61,822 nucleotides of DNA from a virus: positions 1 through 61,822 of IMG/VR virus record IMGVR_UViG_3300036832_000756, one strand, 5' to 3'. Positions 13,758-22,430 of the stretch are shown one piece after another. How positions within the stretch are numbered: the stretch's first letter is position 1; each line of letters begins with the position of its first letter. The notes under the pieces are model-generated. The model was not told the DNA's origin and ran no database searches. It saw only the letters and a list, made by a program, of their open reading frames with translations. A program made the translations under genes and the position numbers.

Positions 13758-15812
13758 GACTGGGGGGCCTACGACTCATCCGGCGGGCTGGGGGTCCGGG
13801 TCGGGATCGACGTGTCGGTGGAGACCGCGATCGGGCACAACGAGTCCAGCTGCACCTTCACCGTGGACTACTACACCCAGAACCAGCACAGCTGGAGCGA
13901 CTCCCAGACCCTGAACCTGACCGGTGCGATCGGGGGCTCGATCGGGTTCTCCAACAACTCCGGTGACGGTGCCGTGGTCAAGCGCGGGTCGCGGACCTAC
14001 GTCTACAGCTACGCAGGCAACGAGTACGGCAGCTCGCCCGGGAACCGGACCTTCGGGGCCACCCTGGTCGGGGCCTTCAACGGGATCACCCCCTCCAACA
14101 GCCACACCTCCGCGATCACCGCGCGCCCGTACGGAGCGCCGGCCAAGCCCACCCAGACCGCGGTGGACCGCTACTCCAACGACACCGCTCACATCACCTG
14201 GAACAACCAAGACACGGTGGGCGAGCCGTACGGCAACATCTACGTCGAGCGCTACGCCTACGGGCACGGCACCTGGAACCGGATCACCACGCTGCCCGGC
14301 GGGGCCACCGCCTACACCGATGGCGGTGCGATCCCGAACCGGAAGTACACCTACCGGGTCCAGGCCCACAACAGCGTCGATGACTCGGGCTACGACCAGA
14401 CCGGGATCATCTGGACCACGCCGGCGGCACCCAGCGGGATCGGTCGAGCCACCTCGGGTGCCAACCAGGTGGTCACCTGGACCACCAACGCCGACTACCC
14501 CGAGGCCGAGAACGTGGTCTACCACGCCGCGAACGGGGTCTGGGACGGCTCCGCGCTGGCCGTGGTCGGCGGCCAGAGCTACACCCACGTCGCGCCGGAC
14601 CCGACCAAGCGGCACAAGTACCGGGTCCGGACCAGGACCACCTCGGGTGCGACCCTGTACTCCGACTACTCCCCGGAGACCAGCGAGTCGGCGCTGACCA
14701 CCTCGGCCCCGAACCCGCCGACCAACCTGTCCCCGGCCGGCGATGTCACGGTCAACGAGGCCGCCGTGGTCGTGCTCAGCTGGACCTACAACCCCGCGGA
14801 CGGGAGCGCGCAGACCGCCTTCACCATCCAGCATCGGGAGTACGGGACGACCGCGTGGACCGTGGTGAGCCCGCCCGGCTCCTCGGCGAAGACGTACAGC
14901 CTGCCGGCCAACACCTACGCCAAGGACAAGCGGGTCGAGTGGCAGGTCCAGACCGCCGGTGCCAGCGGCACGATGAGCGCCTTCTCGGCCTCGGCCACCT
15001 TCTTCACCCAGGCCACGGTGACCACCACGATCACCAAGTACCCGCTGTTCATGGACATCATCACCGGTCAGATCGAGGCCGACTCCCAGGGCCTGCCAGG
15101 TCCGACCGCGGATGCCGCGGACTGGTACTCCAGCTCCGCCCAGGCGATCGCGAACGGCGGGGGCATCAGTCAGGTCACCGGGCTGGCGCTGGTGGGTGCG
15201 GCTCCGACCTGGGGGCACCTGAGCGGGAGCAACGTGGTGATCGACAAGGCGGGCACCTATCTGGTCACCGGCTCGGTCACCTTCGCCGCCAACACCGCCG
15301 GACGCCGGCTCGCGGCGATCGTCGTCAACGGAACCGAGGTACGCCGCCAGGATGTCGGTAGCGCCACCGTCGCCTCCAACCCCGCCACGGTGACGGTCTC
15401 GACGCTGGTCGAGGCGGCCCTGAACGACACGATCGGACTGTGGGCCTTCCAGAACGGTGCTGCGAGCAACCTGCTGGGTAACCCCGGCCACGACCTGCAG
15501 ATCGCCCCGCTGGTCACGGTCTCCACCGGCGGCGGAGGTGGCGGTGGGTCCGGTGGCGCGCCCACTGGCGCTGCGGGCGGGGATCTGATCGGCTCCTACC
15601 CGAACCCCTTGATCGCGAGCGCCACCTTCAGCTTCGCCACGGCCAGCACGCTGTGGTCGTGCCCGCACAACCTGGGCAAGCAGGAGGTCCTGGTCTACAC
15701 CCAGGACAACAGCAACGTCGAGCAGTTCGGCGATGTGACCAGGGTCAACGCCAACCTGGTGGAGATCCGCTGGTACAACCCGATGACCGGCCTGGTCCGG
15801 ATCAGCAAGTAG
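13749..15812 (+). CDS. Fibronectin III-containing tail fibre protein (non-standard start likely)
   Basis: About 687 aa. The N-terminus AIDWGAYDSSGGLGVRVGID is typical of phage tail proteins, so coding should begin near 13749-13755, although only ATA or ATC is available. GTG 13812 is the first standard start but would cut this segment. Three fibronectin III-like repeats follow (PAKPTQTAVDRYS..., PSGIGRATSGANQVV..., PTNLSPAGDVTV...). A C1q-like beta domain comes next (VVIDKAGTYLVTGSVTF, AAIVVNGTEVRR). It ends with a Gly-rich linker, a GGDLIGSYPNP trimerisation-type motif and a short cap. Likely a long side fibre in host recognition. Confidence 0.78.
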   Translation: MAIDWGAYDSSGGLGVRVGIDVSVETAIGHNESSCTFTVDYYTQNQHSWSDSQTLNLTGAIGGSIGFSNNSGDGAVVKRGSRTYVYSYAGNEYGSSPGNRTFGATLVGAFNGITPSNSHTSAITARPYGAPAKPTQTAVDRYSNDTAHITWNNQDTVGEPYGNIYVERYAYGHGTWNRITTLPGGATAYTDGGAIPNRKYTYRVQAHNSVDDSGYDQTGIIWTTPAAPSGIGRATSGANQVVTWTTNADYPEAENVVYHAANGVWDGSALAVVGGQSYTHVAPDPTKRHKYRVRTRTTSGATLYSDYSPETSESALTTSAPNPPTNLSPAGDVTVNEAAVVVLSWTYNPADGSAQTAFTIQHREYGTTAWTVVSPPGSSAKTYSLPANTYAKDKRVEWQVQTAGASGTMSAFSASATFFTQATVTTTITKYPLFMDIITGQIEADSQGLPGPTADAADWYSSSAQAIANGGGISQVTGLALVGAAPTWGHLSGSNVVIDKAGTYLVTGSVTFAANTAGRRLAAIVVNGTEVRRQDVGSATVASNPATVTVSTLVEAALNDTIGLWAFQNGAASNLLGNPGHDLQIAPLVTVSTGGGGGGGSGGAPTGAAGGDLIGSYPNPLIASATFSFATASTLWSCPHNLGKQEVLVYTQDNSNVEQFGDVTRVNANLVEIRWYNPMTGLVRISK

Positions 15813-15821
15813 GAGACGCTC

Positions 15822-17339
15822 ATGCCCAACTTCGGTGCCCAGATCAACACCAGCCGGATCCCGATCCTGGGGCTGATCCCGGAGCAGGCGGCTACCGCGT
15901 CCCCACCCGCGTCGCCGGTGGAGGGGCTGTTCTGGAACGACACCACCGCCCATGTGATCAAGGTCTACCTGGCCGGAGCCTGGACCACCCTGGGCAACGC
16001 GGGCGCGGGCGGTCCACCGTCCGGTGCCGCGGGCGGGGACCTGGGCAGCAGCTACCCGAACCCGACCGTGGTCAAGGCCCAGAGCGGGTTCACCATCAAC
16101 GGGGTCGCCGCGGTGATCACCACCGACAGCAGGCTGAGCGACTCCCGTACGCCCAGCGGCACCGCCGGCGGCAAGCTGGTCGGCACCTACCCGAACCCGT
16201 CGCTCGTCACTGGCGCGATCACTCCCAACGAACTGGCCTCTCAGGCAGTCGGTCCGAGTGCCATCGGCCTCGGCCTGATCAGTACTGCTGACAGCGGTAA
16301 TGCGGCGAACACCACTGCGGCGCTGCGCTCGATCGGCACGTCCAGCGGCCAGGCGATGAACGGCAGCACCAGGCTGGACCAGATCATCCCGCCCACCGCG
16401 CCGCTCAGCATGAACGGGTCGCGGATCACCACCATGGCCGATCCGCAGGCCGCGATGGATGCGGCGAACAAGAACTACGTGGACACGGTGGCCCAGGGCC
16501 TGGACCTGCACGGCTCGGTGAAGCTGGCGACCACGACCAGTCTGAGCAGTGGCGGCGTGCCCACCGGAGCTCAGACCGTGGACGGGATCGCGGTGGTCAC
16601 CAACGACCGGGTGCTGGTCAAGAACCAGTCCAACGCGGTGAACAACGGCATCTGGATCGCCAACACCGCTGGTGCCTGGAACCGCGCCACCGACGCCGAC
16701 AACACCAACGACCTGTCCCCGGGCTCGTTCGTGTTCGTCGAGCAGGGCACCGTCCAGGCCGACACCGGCTGGGTGATGACCAACGACACCCCGCCCGCCC
16801 CTGGTACCGACGCGATCAACTGGACCCAGTTCTCCGGGGCCGGCTCGATCATCGCCGGCACCGGACTGGCGCAGACCGGGACCACCATCAACGCCCAGGG
16901 CACCCCGAGCCGGATCAGCGTCTCCGCGGACAACATCGACATCGACGCCGCCTACGCCGGGCAGGCCTCGATCACCACCCTGGGTGCGGTGGCCACCGGT
17001 GCCTGGAACGCGACCACGATCGCGATCGCCAAGGGCGGCACCGGGGGCACCGATGTCAAGACCGCCCGGAACAACCTGGGGGTGCCCTCGAACTTCCAAG
17101 GGGTCGTCCCGGCGCTGACCGCGGGAGCCTGGACGACGATCCAGACCTACAAGGGCGGTCCCTACCCCACCGACATCACGCTCTGGGTCGCCGCCACCCT
17201 CGAGCAGATCTACCTGGACGTGCGGTGCGTGACCCCGGGAACCGGGGGTGCGGCCTACACCGACGTGCAGGTGCGGCCCGGGATCAACTACGCGGCGAGC
17301 GCGCTCTCCTACAGCGTCTCCGGGCAGGACTGGAACTGA
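15822..17339 (+). CDS. Tail fibre protein with repeated GG(D/K)L..YPNP motifs
   Basis: A 505-aa protein. The N-terminal part has SAAGGDL-type linkers twice (GAAGGDLGSSYPNP, GTAGGKLVGTYPNP), also present at the end of the preceding protein. The middle includes ADPQAAMDAANKNYVDTVAQ, a segment seen in many phage fibre shafts, then a domain GSVKLATTTSLSS...VLVKNQSNAVNNGIWI that recurs in phage fibres. The C-terminal KGGTGGTDVKTARNNLG is another common fibre element. GGAG precedes the ATG. Assembly as a trimer is inferred. Confidence 0.78.
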   Translation: MPNFGAQINTSRIPILGLIPEQAATASPPASPVEGLFWNDTTAHVIKVYLAGAWTTLGNAGAGGPPSGAAGGDLGSSYPNPTVVKAQSGFTINGVAAVITTDSRLSDSRTPSGTAGGKLVGTYPNPSLVTGAITPNELASQAVGPSAIGLGLISTADSGNAANTTAALRSIGTSSGQAMNGSTRLDQIIPPTAPLSMNGSRITTMADPQAAMDAANKNYVDTVAQGLDLHGSVKLATTTSLSSGGVPTGAQTVDGIAVVTNDRVLVKNQSNAVNNGIWIANTAGAWNRATDADNTNDLSPGSFVFVEQGTVQADTGWVMTNDTPPAPGTDAINWTQFSGAGSIIAGTGLAQTGTTINAQGTPSRISVSADNIDIDAAYAGQASITTLGAVATGAWNATTIAIAKGGTGGTDVKTARNNLGVPSNFQGVVPALTAGAWTTIQTYKGGPYPTDITLWVAATLEQIYLDVRCVTPGTGGAAYTDVQVRPGINYAASALSYSVSGQDWN

Positions 17340-17752
17340 TGCCCCTCCTCGGAGCTGCGCTGCAGCTGCCCCAGCAGGCCACGCCGGCCAACCCCGCTGC
17401 CGGGTACGCGCTGCTGTACGTCAAGAGCGACAACAAGGTCTACGTCAAGGACTCCAGCGGCGTCGAGTCCGTGGTCGGGACCGGAGCCGGGGGCCCGGTG
17501 ATGCAGACCGGGACGGTGCTCATCACCATCCCCACCACGGCGTACTTCGCGACCGTCACCGTCAACTTCACTCCCGGGCTGTTCGCCGCCGTTCCCGTCG
17601 TGACCGCGACCGCCAACGCGGCCCCGACCGCCGTGTATGCCTCCACGACACTCCCCACCACCACCTCGGTCGCGATCTACGCGGTCCGGCGCGACGGCTC
17701 GAACCCGTCGTCCGCGCAGGCGATCACGGTCTCGTGGATGGCGTTCCAGTGA
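17339..17752 (+). CDS. Small fibre-associated protein
   Basis: A 137-aa protein; ATG overlaps the preceding TGA (TGATG). It is a beta-rich protein with Ala, Thr and Val repeats (TVLITIPTTAYFATVTVNFT, VVTATANAAPTAVYASTTLP). It ends in a strand VSWMAFQ, as in small receptor-binding or H-type lectin-like fibre tips. The N-terminus YALLYVKSDNKVYVKDSSG resembles a fibre attachment region. Confidence 0.6.
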   Translation: MPLLGAALQLPQQATPANPAAGYALLYVKSDNKVYVKDSSGVESVVGTGAGGPVMQTGTVLITIPTTAYFATVTVNFTPGLFAAVPVVTATANAAPTAVYASTTLPTTTSVAIYAVRRDGSNPSSAQAITVSWMAFQ

Positions 17753-17801
17753 GCGTGCTGGCCGTGACACGGATGAGACGATCAAGACACAGGAGGTAGC
17801 C

Positions 17802-18131
17802 ATGCCCGCCAACACTCCGATCCAGGGGTTCCGGGTCCCGATCGGGACCGACGACCCCGATGTGGTCGATGACATGACCCAGCTGGCCAAGGGCATCGAG
17901 AAGCGGGTGGTGGGCATCTACGCCACCACCGTGGCGCGGGACACCGCGGTCTCGGGCCTGGTCGAGGAGGGCATGATGGCCTTCACCAAGGACACCAACA
18001 AGCTCTGGTACTTCGACGGCGCGGCCTGGCAGGAGTTCAAGCAGGGGTCCTTCAAGATCGGCTCCGGACCCTCGGTGCCCACCAACTCCGACCCCGGGTA
18101 TGTCAACGGAGACGTGTTCTTCAAGATCTGA
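17802..18131 (+). CDS. Small minor tail protein
   Basis: A 109-aa protein behind a consensus AGGAGG. The N-terminus NTPIQGFRVPIGTDDPDVVD with DMTQLAKGIEKRVVG is a recurring start of phage fibre or tail-appendage proteins. MAFTKDTNKLWYFDGAAWQE is the typical fibre-attachment motif. It probably caps or links fibres; no enzymatic motif is visible. Confidence 0.65.
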   Translation: MPANTPIQGFRVPIGTDDPDVVDDMTQLAKGIEKRVVGIYATTVARDTAVSGLVEEGMMAFTKDTNKLWYFDGAAWQEFKQGSFKIGSGPSVPTNSDPGYVNGDVFFKI

Positions 18132-18142
18132 GCGGAGCCTCG

Positions 18143-19270
18143 ATGTCGCTGAGCATCAAGATCAACGGTGTCTGGACCGACGTTCAGCGACCCTACGTCA
18201 AGCGCAACGACGTGTGGGTGGCGGCCAACGAGGCCTGGATCAAGACCGGCGGGGCCTGGGTACGGGCCTACGAGTACGACGTGATCCCGCCGAACCCGCC
18301 GGAGATCACCCTGGAGGTGGTCGAGGACTTCGACTCCAAGCAGGTGCTGCAGACTCGCTACATCAAGGTGGGCACCCGGCTGCCGGGGGCCTACAACGAC
18401 CCCGACGCCCGGCTGACCCGGGTGCTGACCAACTACTCCGGCAAGCCTCCGCAGACTCAGTTCGGCGGCACCTTCACCTCGACCCCGGACAAGGACTGGA
18501 CCGGCGAGCCGTGGAGCGAGTGGCGCTACAACTCCTACGGCGACCACAACGACACCTCGAACTACACCTACAAGCAGTGGCCGCCCAACGTCTCAGCCGG
18601 GTACACCATCCCGGGCGACAAGGACTACTACTTCGGCGGCTGGTCCCTGGACGACGCCGGCAACTGGTCGGCCGGCAACCAGGCCGTCATCAGCATTCCC
18701 AAGGACTCGATCAAGACCGCCAACATCGTGGTCAAGGAGGCCCGGTTCCAGCCGAACGGGTCGGGCACCTGGCGCAGCGACGGCTACCACAGCGGCGACC
18801 TGATCCAGCAGCAGAATCCACGGGCGTACGGGATCTGGTTCCACGGCAACCAGTTCACCGACTCCATCGGCGCGATGGGTGCGCCCACGATCCGCAGCGC
18901 CCAGATCTACATCCGCCGGGAGGGCAGCGACCAGGACACCGGGACCGGAGGCGCGGCGAACCTCTACCTGTACTGGCACGGCTACGCCACCCTCGCCTCG
19001 CTGCCTGCGGCCGGGACCGGGCTGGACATCCACGATCTCACCAAGATCACCGTGGCCAAGGTGGGTCAGCTGGCCAAGGGCGAGGGCCAGTGGTTCGACC
19101 TGCCCGACGCCTTCAACGACAACCTGAACACCCAGACCAAGGGCATGGGACTGTTCTGGAAGGATCCGGTCAAGGCGGCGGCCGCCCCCAACGACTACTC
19201 GAGGATCGTGGGTACGAGCGAGGCACTGCGCTGCGGCGAGGTGCACGTGGTGTGGGAAGAGAAGCTGTGA
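18143..19270 (+). CDS. Minor tail protein
   Basis: A 375-aa beta-rich protein. It starts with SIKINGVWTDVQRPYVKRND, then a repeat of that theme (VWVAANEAWIKTGGAWVRAY), a common N-terminus of actinophage minor tail proteins. The second half (IRSAQIYIRREGSDQDTG, NLYLYWHGYATLASLP, CGEVHVVWEEKL) is a beta sandwich. It lies at the end of the fibre block; host-binding or structural role is inferred. Confidence 0.65.
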   Translation: MSLSIKINGVWTDVQRPYVKRNDVWVAANEAWIKTGGAWVRAYEYDVIPPNPPEITLEVVEDFDSKQVLQTRYIKVGTRLPGAYNDPDARLTRVLTNYSGKPPQTQFGGTFTSTPDKDWTGEPWSEWRYNSYGDHNDTSNYTYKQWPPNVSAGYTIPGDKDYYFGGWSLDDAGNWSAGNQAVISIPKDSIKTANIVVKEARFQPNGSGTWRSDGYHSGDLIQQQNPRAYGIWFHGNQFTDSIGAMGAPTIRSAQIYIRREGSDQDTGTGGAANLYLYWHGYATLASLPAAGTGLDIHDLTKITVAKVGQLAKGEGQWFDLPDAFNDNLNTQTKGMGLFWKDPVKAAAAPNDYSRIVGTSEALRCGEVHVVWEEKL

Positions 19271-19291
19271 CCAACCGAGAAGGGAACCAAG

Positions 19292-19654
19292 ATGAGTGAG
19301 CAGGACCAGAAGCGCGCCGAGAAGGACCAGCTGCGTCCGCAGGACCAGAAGCGGCCCCAGCAGGAGAACGTCGAGAGCGACGACAGCAGCCAGGTAGTGG
19401 ACTCCGGGGTACCCGGACAGATCCAGTTCCCGGACCGCACCGTCTACGCCGAGCGAGCAGCGGCCTTCGCCGCCGGCAAGGAGGACACGCTGTACCCGCC
19501 CGAGGACGAGCCGGACGACTCCACCCGTCAGGTCTACAACACCCAGGCCGATCCCATCGAGCCCGGGGACGAGACCGGCGAGGAGACCGAGCCGGCCGCG
19601 ATGCGGGGCATGGACACCGACGACGAGGACGACGACCACAGGGACGACAGGTAG
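19292..19654 (+). CDS. Acidic hypothetical protein, 120 aa
   Basis: Gln/Asp/Glu-rich and probably disordered, with a central hydrophobic patch (RTVYAERAAAFAAGKEDTLY). The C-terminus is almost entirely acidic. No domain is recognised. It sits between the fibres and the lysis genes next to a second, more acidic protein. Confidence 0.55.
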   Translation: MSEQDQKRAEKDQLRPQDQKRPQQENVESDDSSQVVDSGVPGQIQFPDRTVYAERAAAFAAGKEDTLYPPEDEPDDSTRQVYNTQADPIEPGDETGEETEPAAMRGMDTDDEDDDHRDDR

Positions 19655-19657
19655 GTC

Positions 19658-19918
19658 ATGACCGAGCAGCCACGCGACCCGGAGACCGGGCAGTTCACCA
19701 CCGAGGAGCCGGCCGAGGACGAGGAGGAGCTCGAGACCTCCGAGGCCGACGAGGATGAGGCCGACGAGGACGAGGACGAGGTGGACGAGGTGGATGACGA
19801 GGACGAGTCCACGCCCCTGGACTTCGACGGTGACGAGGAGATCGATCCGGACGACTCCGCAGACCCCGGCGGCGGCGGTGCCGGTGAGGCCGACGACGGC
19901 GATCCGGGGGTGAGCTGA
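19658..19918 (+). CDS. Highly acidic protein with RDPETGQFT motif, 86 aa
   Basis: The N-terminus TEQPRDPETGQFTTEEP carries the R-D-x-x-T/G-Q/R-F-T motif found at the ends of many phage virion proteins. The rest is a run of Asp and Glu with Gly at the end. Extreme acidity suggests a disordered, possibly DNA-mimicking or assembly-factor protein. It overlaps the endolysin start by one base. Confidence 0.55.
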   Translation: MTEQPRDPETGQFTTEEPAEDEEELETSEADEDEADEDEDEVDEVDDEDESTPLDFDGDEEIDPDDSADPGGGGAGEADDGDPGVS

Positions 19919-20352
19919 TGCGCCCGGTCAACAAGCCGATCGGGACCCCGTACGGCAGGCGGGGTCCCTACTGGTCCTGTCGCAGAGACAGTCGCGGCTG
20001 GGGGATCCACACCGGCGTGGACTTCCCGGCCCCGATCGGCACCACGGTGATCGCGGCCCGGGGCGGCAAGGTCGTCTACTGCAACCACGGCTCGGCGTTC
20101 GGGAGGCACCAGATCGAGATCGTCCGGGGCGACGGCACCCGGGACTTCTACGCCCACATGAGCAGGCGCAGCGTGCCGAACGGGGCCAGGATCCGGGCCG
20201 GCCGGAAGATCGGCGAGGTCGGGATGGAGGGCAACGTCACCGGTCCGCACCTGCACTTCGAGCGGCACTCGGTGTCGTCCGGCCCGTGGTCGTGCGCGAT
20301 CGTGCGCGACCCGCAGCCCAGCATCGACTTCAAGCCGAAGAAGAGGAAGTAG
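19918..20352 (+). CDS. M23-family peptidoglycan endopeptidase (endolysin)
   Basis: A 144-aa LytM-type zinc endopeptidase with all key residues: H31-x3-D35 in GIHTGVDFP, H80 in FYAHMSRR, and H111-x-H113 in GPHLHFE. Such enzymes cut peptide cross-bridges of peptidoglycan. It has no signal peptide, so it would need a holin; a candidate follows directly. It is compact, with no separate cell-wall-binding domain beyond a basic tail KPKKRK. Confidence 0.85.
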   Translation: MRPVNKPIGTPYGRRGPYWSCRRDSRGWGIHTGVDFPAPIGTTVIAARGGKVVYCNHGSAFGRHQIEIVRGDGTRDFYAHMSRRSVPNGARIRAGRKIGEVGMEGNVTGPHLHFERHSVSSGPWSCAIVRDPQPSIDFKPKKRK

Positions 20353-20363
20353 GGAGCCCCGAG

Positions 20364-20612
20364 ATGACCAACTTCCCACCGAAGGTCCGGCAGACGCTGT
20401 ACCGGATCCAGTACGTCGTCTCGGGCATCATGTTCCTGATCGGAGTCGGCTACGCGGCCTCGACCACCGCGCTCCCGGAGTGGTACGGCGTCGTCACCGC
20501 CGTGCTCTCCGCGCTGTGGACCTACACCGGGATCACCGCGGACCGGAACGTGCCCGCGGTGAGCACGCCCGGCACCCCACCGCAGGGCTACCCGGACCCA
20601 CCGGTGATGTAG
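20364..20612 (+). CDS. Holin candidate
   Basis: An 82-aa protein with two hydrophobic helices (IQYVVSGIMFLIGVGYAAST and WYGVVTAVLSALWTYTGIT) joined by a short turn. A basic N-terminus and polar Pro-rich C-terminus flank them. This is the size and topology of class II holins. It follows the M23 endolysin gene with GGGAG before the ATG, which gives a lysis cassette. Confidence 0.7.
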   Translation: MTNFPPKVRQTLYRIQYVVSGIMFLIGVGYAASTTALPEWYGVVTAVLSALWTYTGITADRNVPAVSTPGTPPQGYPDPPVM

Positions 20613-20614
20613 CC

Positions 20615-20929
20615 ATGCCCATCGGGGTCACCGTCACGGGGTGCTTCACGCGCAACGATCGTCCGGTCCAGGGCCTGGTCCGGTTCGTACCGGAGCGGCT
20701 CTGGGTGATCGAGGGTGGGATCACCTGGGCCTGCCTGGCACCGATGGTGCTGCTGGACGGCGGTGGCCGGTTCGAGGTCAAGCTGACCCCCACCGACGCC
20801 GACAGCGTGCCCTGGTGGTACATCGTGGAGACCCCGGTCCGGGCCTGGCGGTTCCGGGTCTACAAGGGCCGGGATACCGTCGGCCTGAAGGAGCTGCTGG
20901 GTGAGCATCATCCTCGGCCGCGGCCCTAA
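20615..20929 (+). CDS. Small virion-type protein, 104 aa
   Basis: A beta-rich protein (IGVTVTGCFTRNDRPVQGLV, LDGGGRFEVKLTPTDAD, WYIVETPVRAWRFRVYKG) that resembles small fibre-adaptor or lectin-like phage proteins. It starts 2 bp after the holin stop and overlaps the large terminase start by 29 bp. Its function is not established. Confidence 0.55.
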   Translation: MPIGVTVTGCFTRNDRPVQGLVRFVPERLWVIEGGITWACLAPMVLLDGGGRFEVKLTPTDADSVPWWYIVETPVRAWRFRVYKGRDTVGLKELLGEHHPRPRP

Positions 20930-22403
20930 GACAGACGATGAGCTGTACCAGCTGGTCAAGACCATGTGGGGGATTACGATCCCGAGGCACAAGGTCTGCA
21001 GCGACCACGACGCGCCCTTCGACGCCTTCGCCGAGGCCTACTTCCGGCGGCGCTCCTCGATCCTGATCCACGGCTCCCGAGGCCTGTCCGGCAAGTCCCG
21101 GCTGATGTCGATCCTCGGGCTGACCGTGGCCAGCGTGCTGGGCAGCGACGTGAACATCGTGGGCGGCTCACTGAACCAGTCGATCAACATCCACAACACC
21201 ATCCGCAACGCCTGGGAGAACGAGCAGGCCCCGCACTACCTGGTCAAGGAGGAGACCGCCACCCGGATCAAGCTGACCAACAAGGCGGTGATCATGCCGC
21301 TGACCGCCTCCCAGAAGTCCGTGCGTGGCCCGCACCCGCCGTCCCTGCTCCTGGACGAGATCGATGAGATGGAGCTGGCCATCTTCGATGCCTCGCTCGG
21401 CCAGCCGATGCCCCAGGAGAACTGGAAGGGCGACATCATCCGGCCGATGACCGTGATGACCTCGACCTGGCAGTACCCGGACAAGACCTTCGCCGAGGTC
21501 CAGCAGCGCTTCATCGACGCCGACGAGCACATCTACCGCTGGTGCTACCTGGACACCGCCAACCCGATCGACGGCTGGCTGGACCAGGAGACCATCGACC
21601 AGAAGAAGCGCGAGATCCCGGCCGAGATGTGGCGGGTGGAGTACGACCTCGGCGAGCCCTCGATCGGCAACCGCGCCATCGACTCCGAGGCGGTGGAGAA
21701 GATGTTCTCCCTGCCCGAGACCGCGATCGCCCAGACCGTGAGCAAGGAGCGCCAGGTCTACCGGTTCTCCGACCCGAAGTCAGACCGGGAGTACGTGATC
21801 GGCGCGGACTGGGCGCAGTCCCAGGACTGGACGGTGATCACGGTGGCCGACGTGACCTTCTCCCCGGCCCGGGTGGTGCACTGGACCCGGATGCGCCGGC
21901 ATCCCTACCCGGTGATGATCGGGGCCTTCAACAAGCTGATGAAGGAGTACAACGCCGAGGGCATCCACGACGCCACCGGCCTGGGCGCGGTGGTGGCCGA
22001 CTACATCGACCGGCGGGCCCGCGGCTTCCTGATGACCGGGGAGAAGCGGGACAACATGCTGAGCGAGTACATCTCAGCGATCGAGAACGGCAAGTGGCTG
22101 GCTCCCCGGGTCCCGGTCTTCTACAAGAACCACCTCTACGCCTCGGTGGAGCAGATCTACGCCCGCGGCAAGGAGTACCACCTGCCCGACGAGATCTGCT
22201 CGATGGCGCTGTGCTGGCGGCTGGTCTCCAAGCGGGCCATCCCCGCGCTGCCGATCGTGCTGGCCGGGAACAACGACCCGTCCTGGATCGAGCGGGAGAT
22301 GCAGGAGAACGCCGACGCCAAGCGCAAGCCCGGCCACTGGGTGGTGGGCAGCGTGCAGAACAAGTCCAACCAGACCGCCGAGGAGTTCGATCTGATGGTC
22401 TGA
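20901..22403 (+). CDS. terL: Terminase large subunit
   Basis: A 500-aa DNA-packaging motor. ATPase: Walker A-like GSRGLSGKS (58-66), Walker B LLLDEID (D152, E153), and motif III TST (187-189). Nuclease: RNase H-like D303 in GADWAQSQDW and D357 in HDATGLGAV. The GTG at 20901 is used, giving MSIILGRGP. It sits directly upstream of the portal, as expected. The adenine-binding region is not obvious. The strategy (cos or headful) cannot be read from this alone. Confidence 0.93.
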   Translation: MSIILGRGPKTDDELYQLVKTMWGITIPRHKVCSDHDAPFDAFAEAYFRRRSSILIHGSRGLSGKSRLMSILGLTVASVLGSDVNIVGGSLNQSINIHNTIRNAWENEQAPHYLVKEETATRIKLTNKAVIMPLTASQKSVRGPHPPSLLLDEIDEMELAIFDASLGQPMPQENWKGDIIRPMTVMTSTWQYPDKTFAEVQQRFIDADEHIYRWCYLDTANPIDGWLDQETIDQKKREIPAEMWRVEYDLGEPSIGNRAIDSEAVEKMFSLPETAIAQTVSKERQVYRFSDPKSDREYVIGADWAQSQDWTVITVADVTFSPARVVHWTRMRRHPYPVMIGAFNKLMKEYNAEGIHDATGLGAVVADYIDRRARGFLMTGEKRDNMLSEYISAIENGKWLAPRVPVFYKNHLYASVEQIYARGKEYHLPDEICSMALCWRLVSKRAIPALPIVLAGNNDPSWIEREMQENADAKRKPGHWVVGSVQNKSNQTAEEFDLMV

Positions 22404-22430
22404 GGGTGACAGCCTCGGGAGACTGAGGGT

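Noticed and set aside
13700-13760. Programmed -1 frameshift joining the two large fibre genes
   Set aside because: The frames are in the right relation, but no X XXY YYZ heptamer lies before the TAG, and a strong ribosome site follows the stop, which favours separate initiation.
13776-17099. A 1107-codon open frame on the minus strand
   Set aside because: It mirrors three fibre genes in a G/C-rich third-position context, has Gly/Arg/Val-rich composition with no domain, and lacks a ribosome site. Similar shadow frames at 24600-27977 and 43221-46958 were rejected for the same reason.
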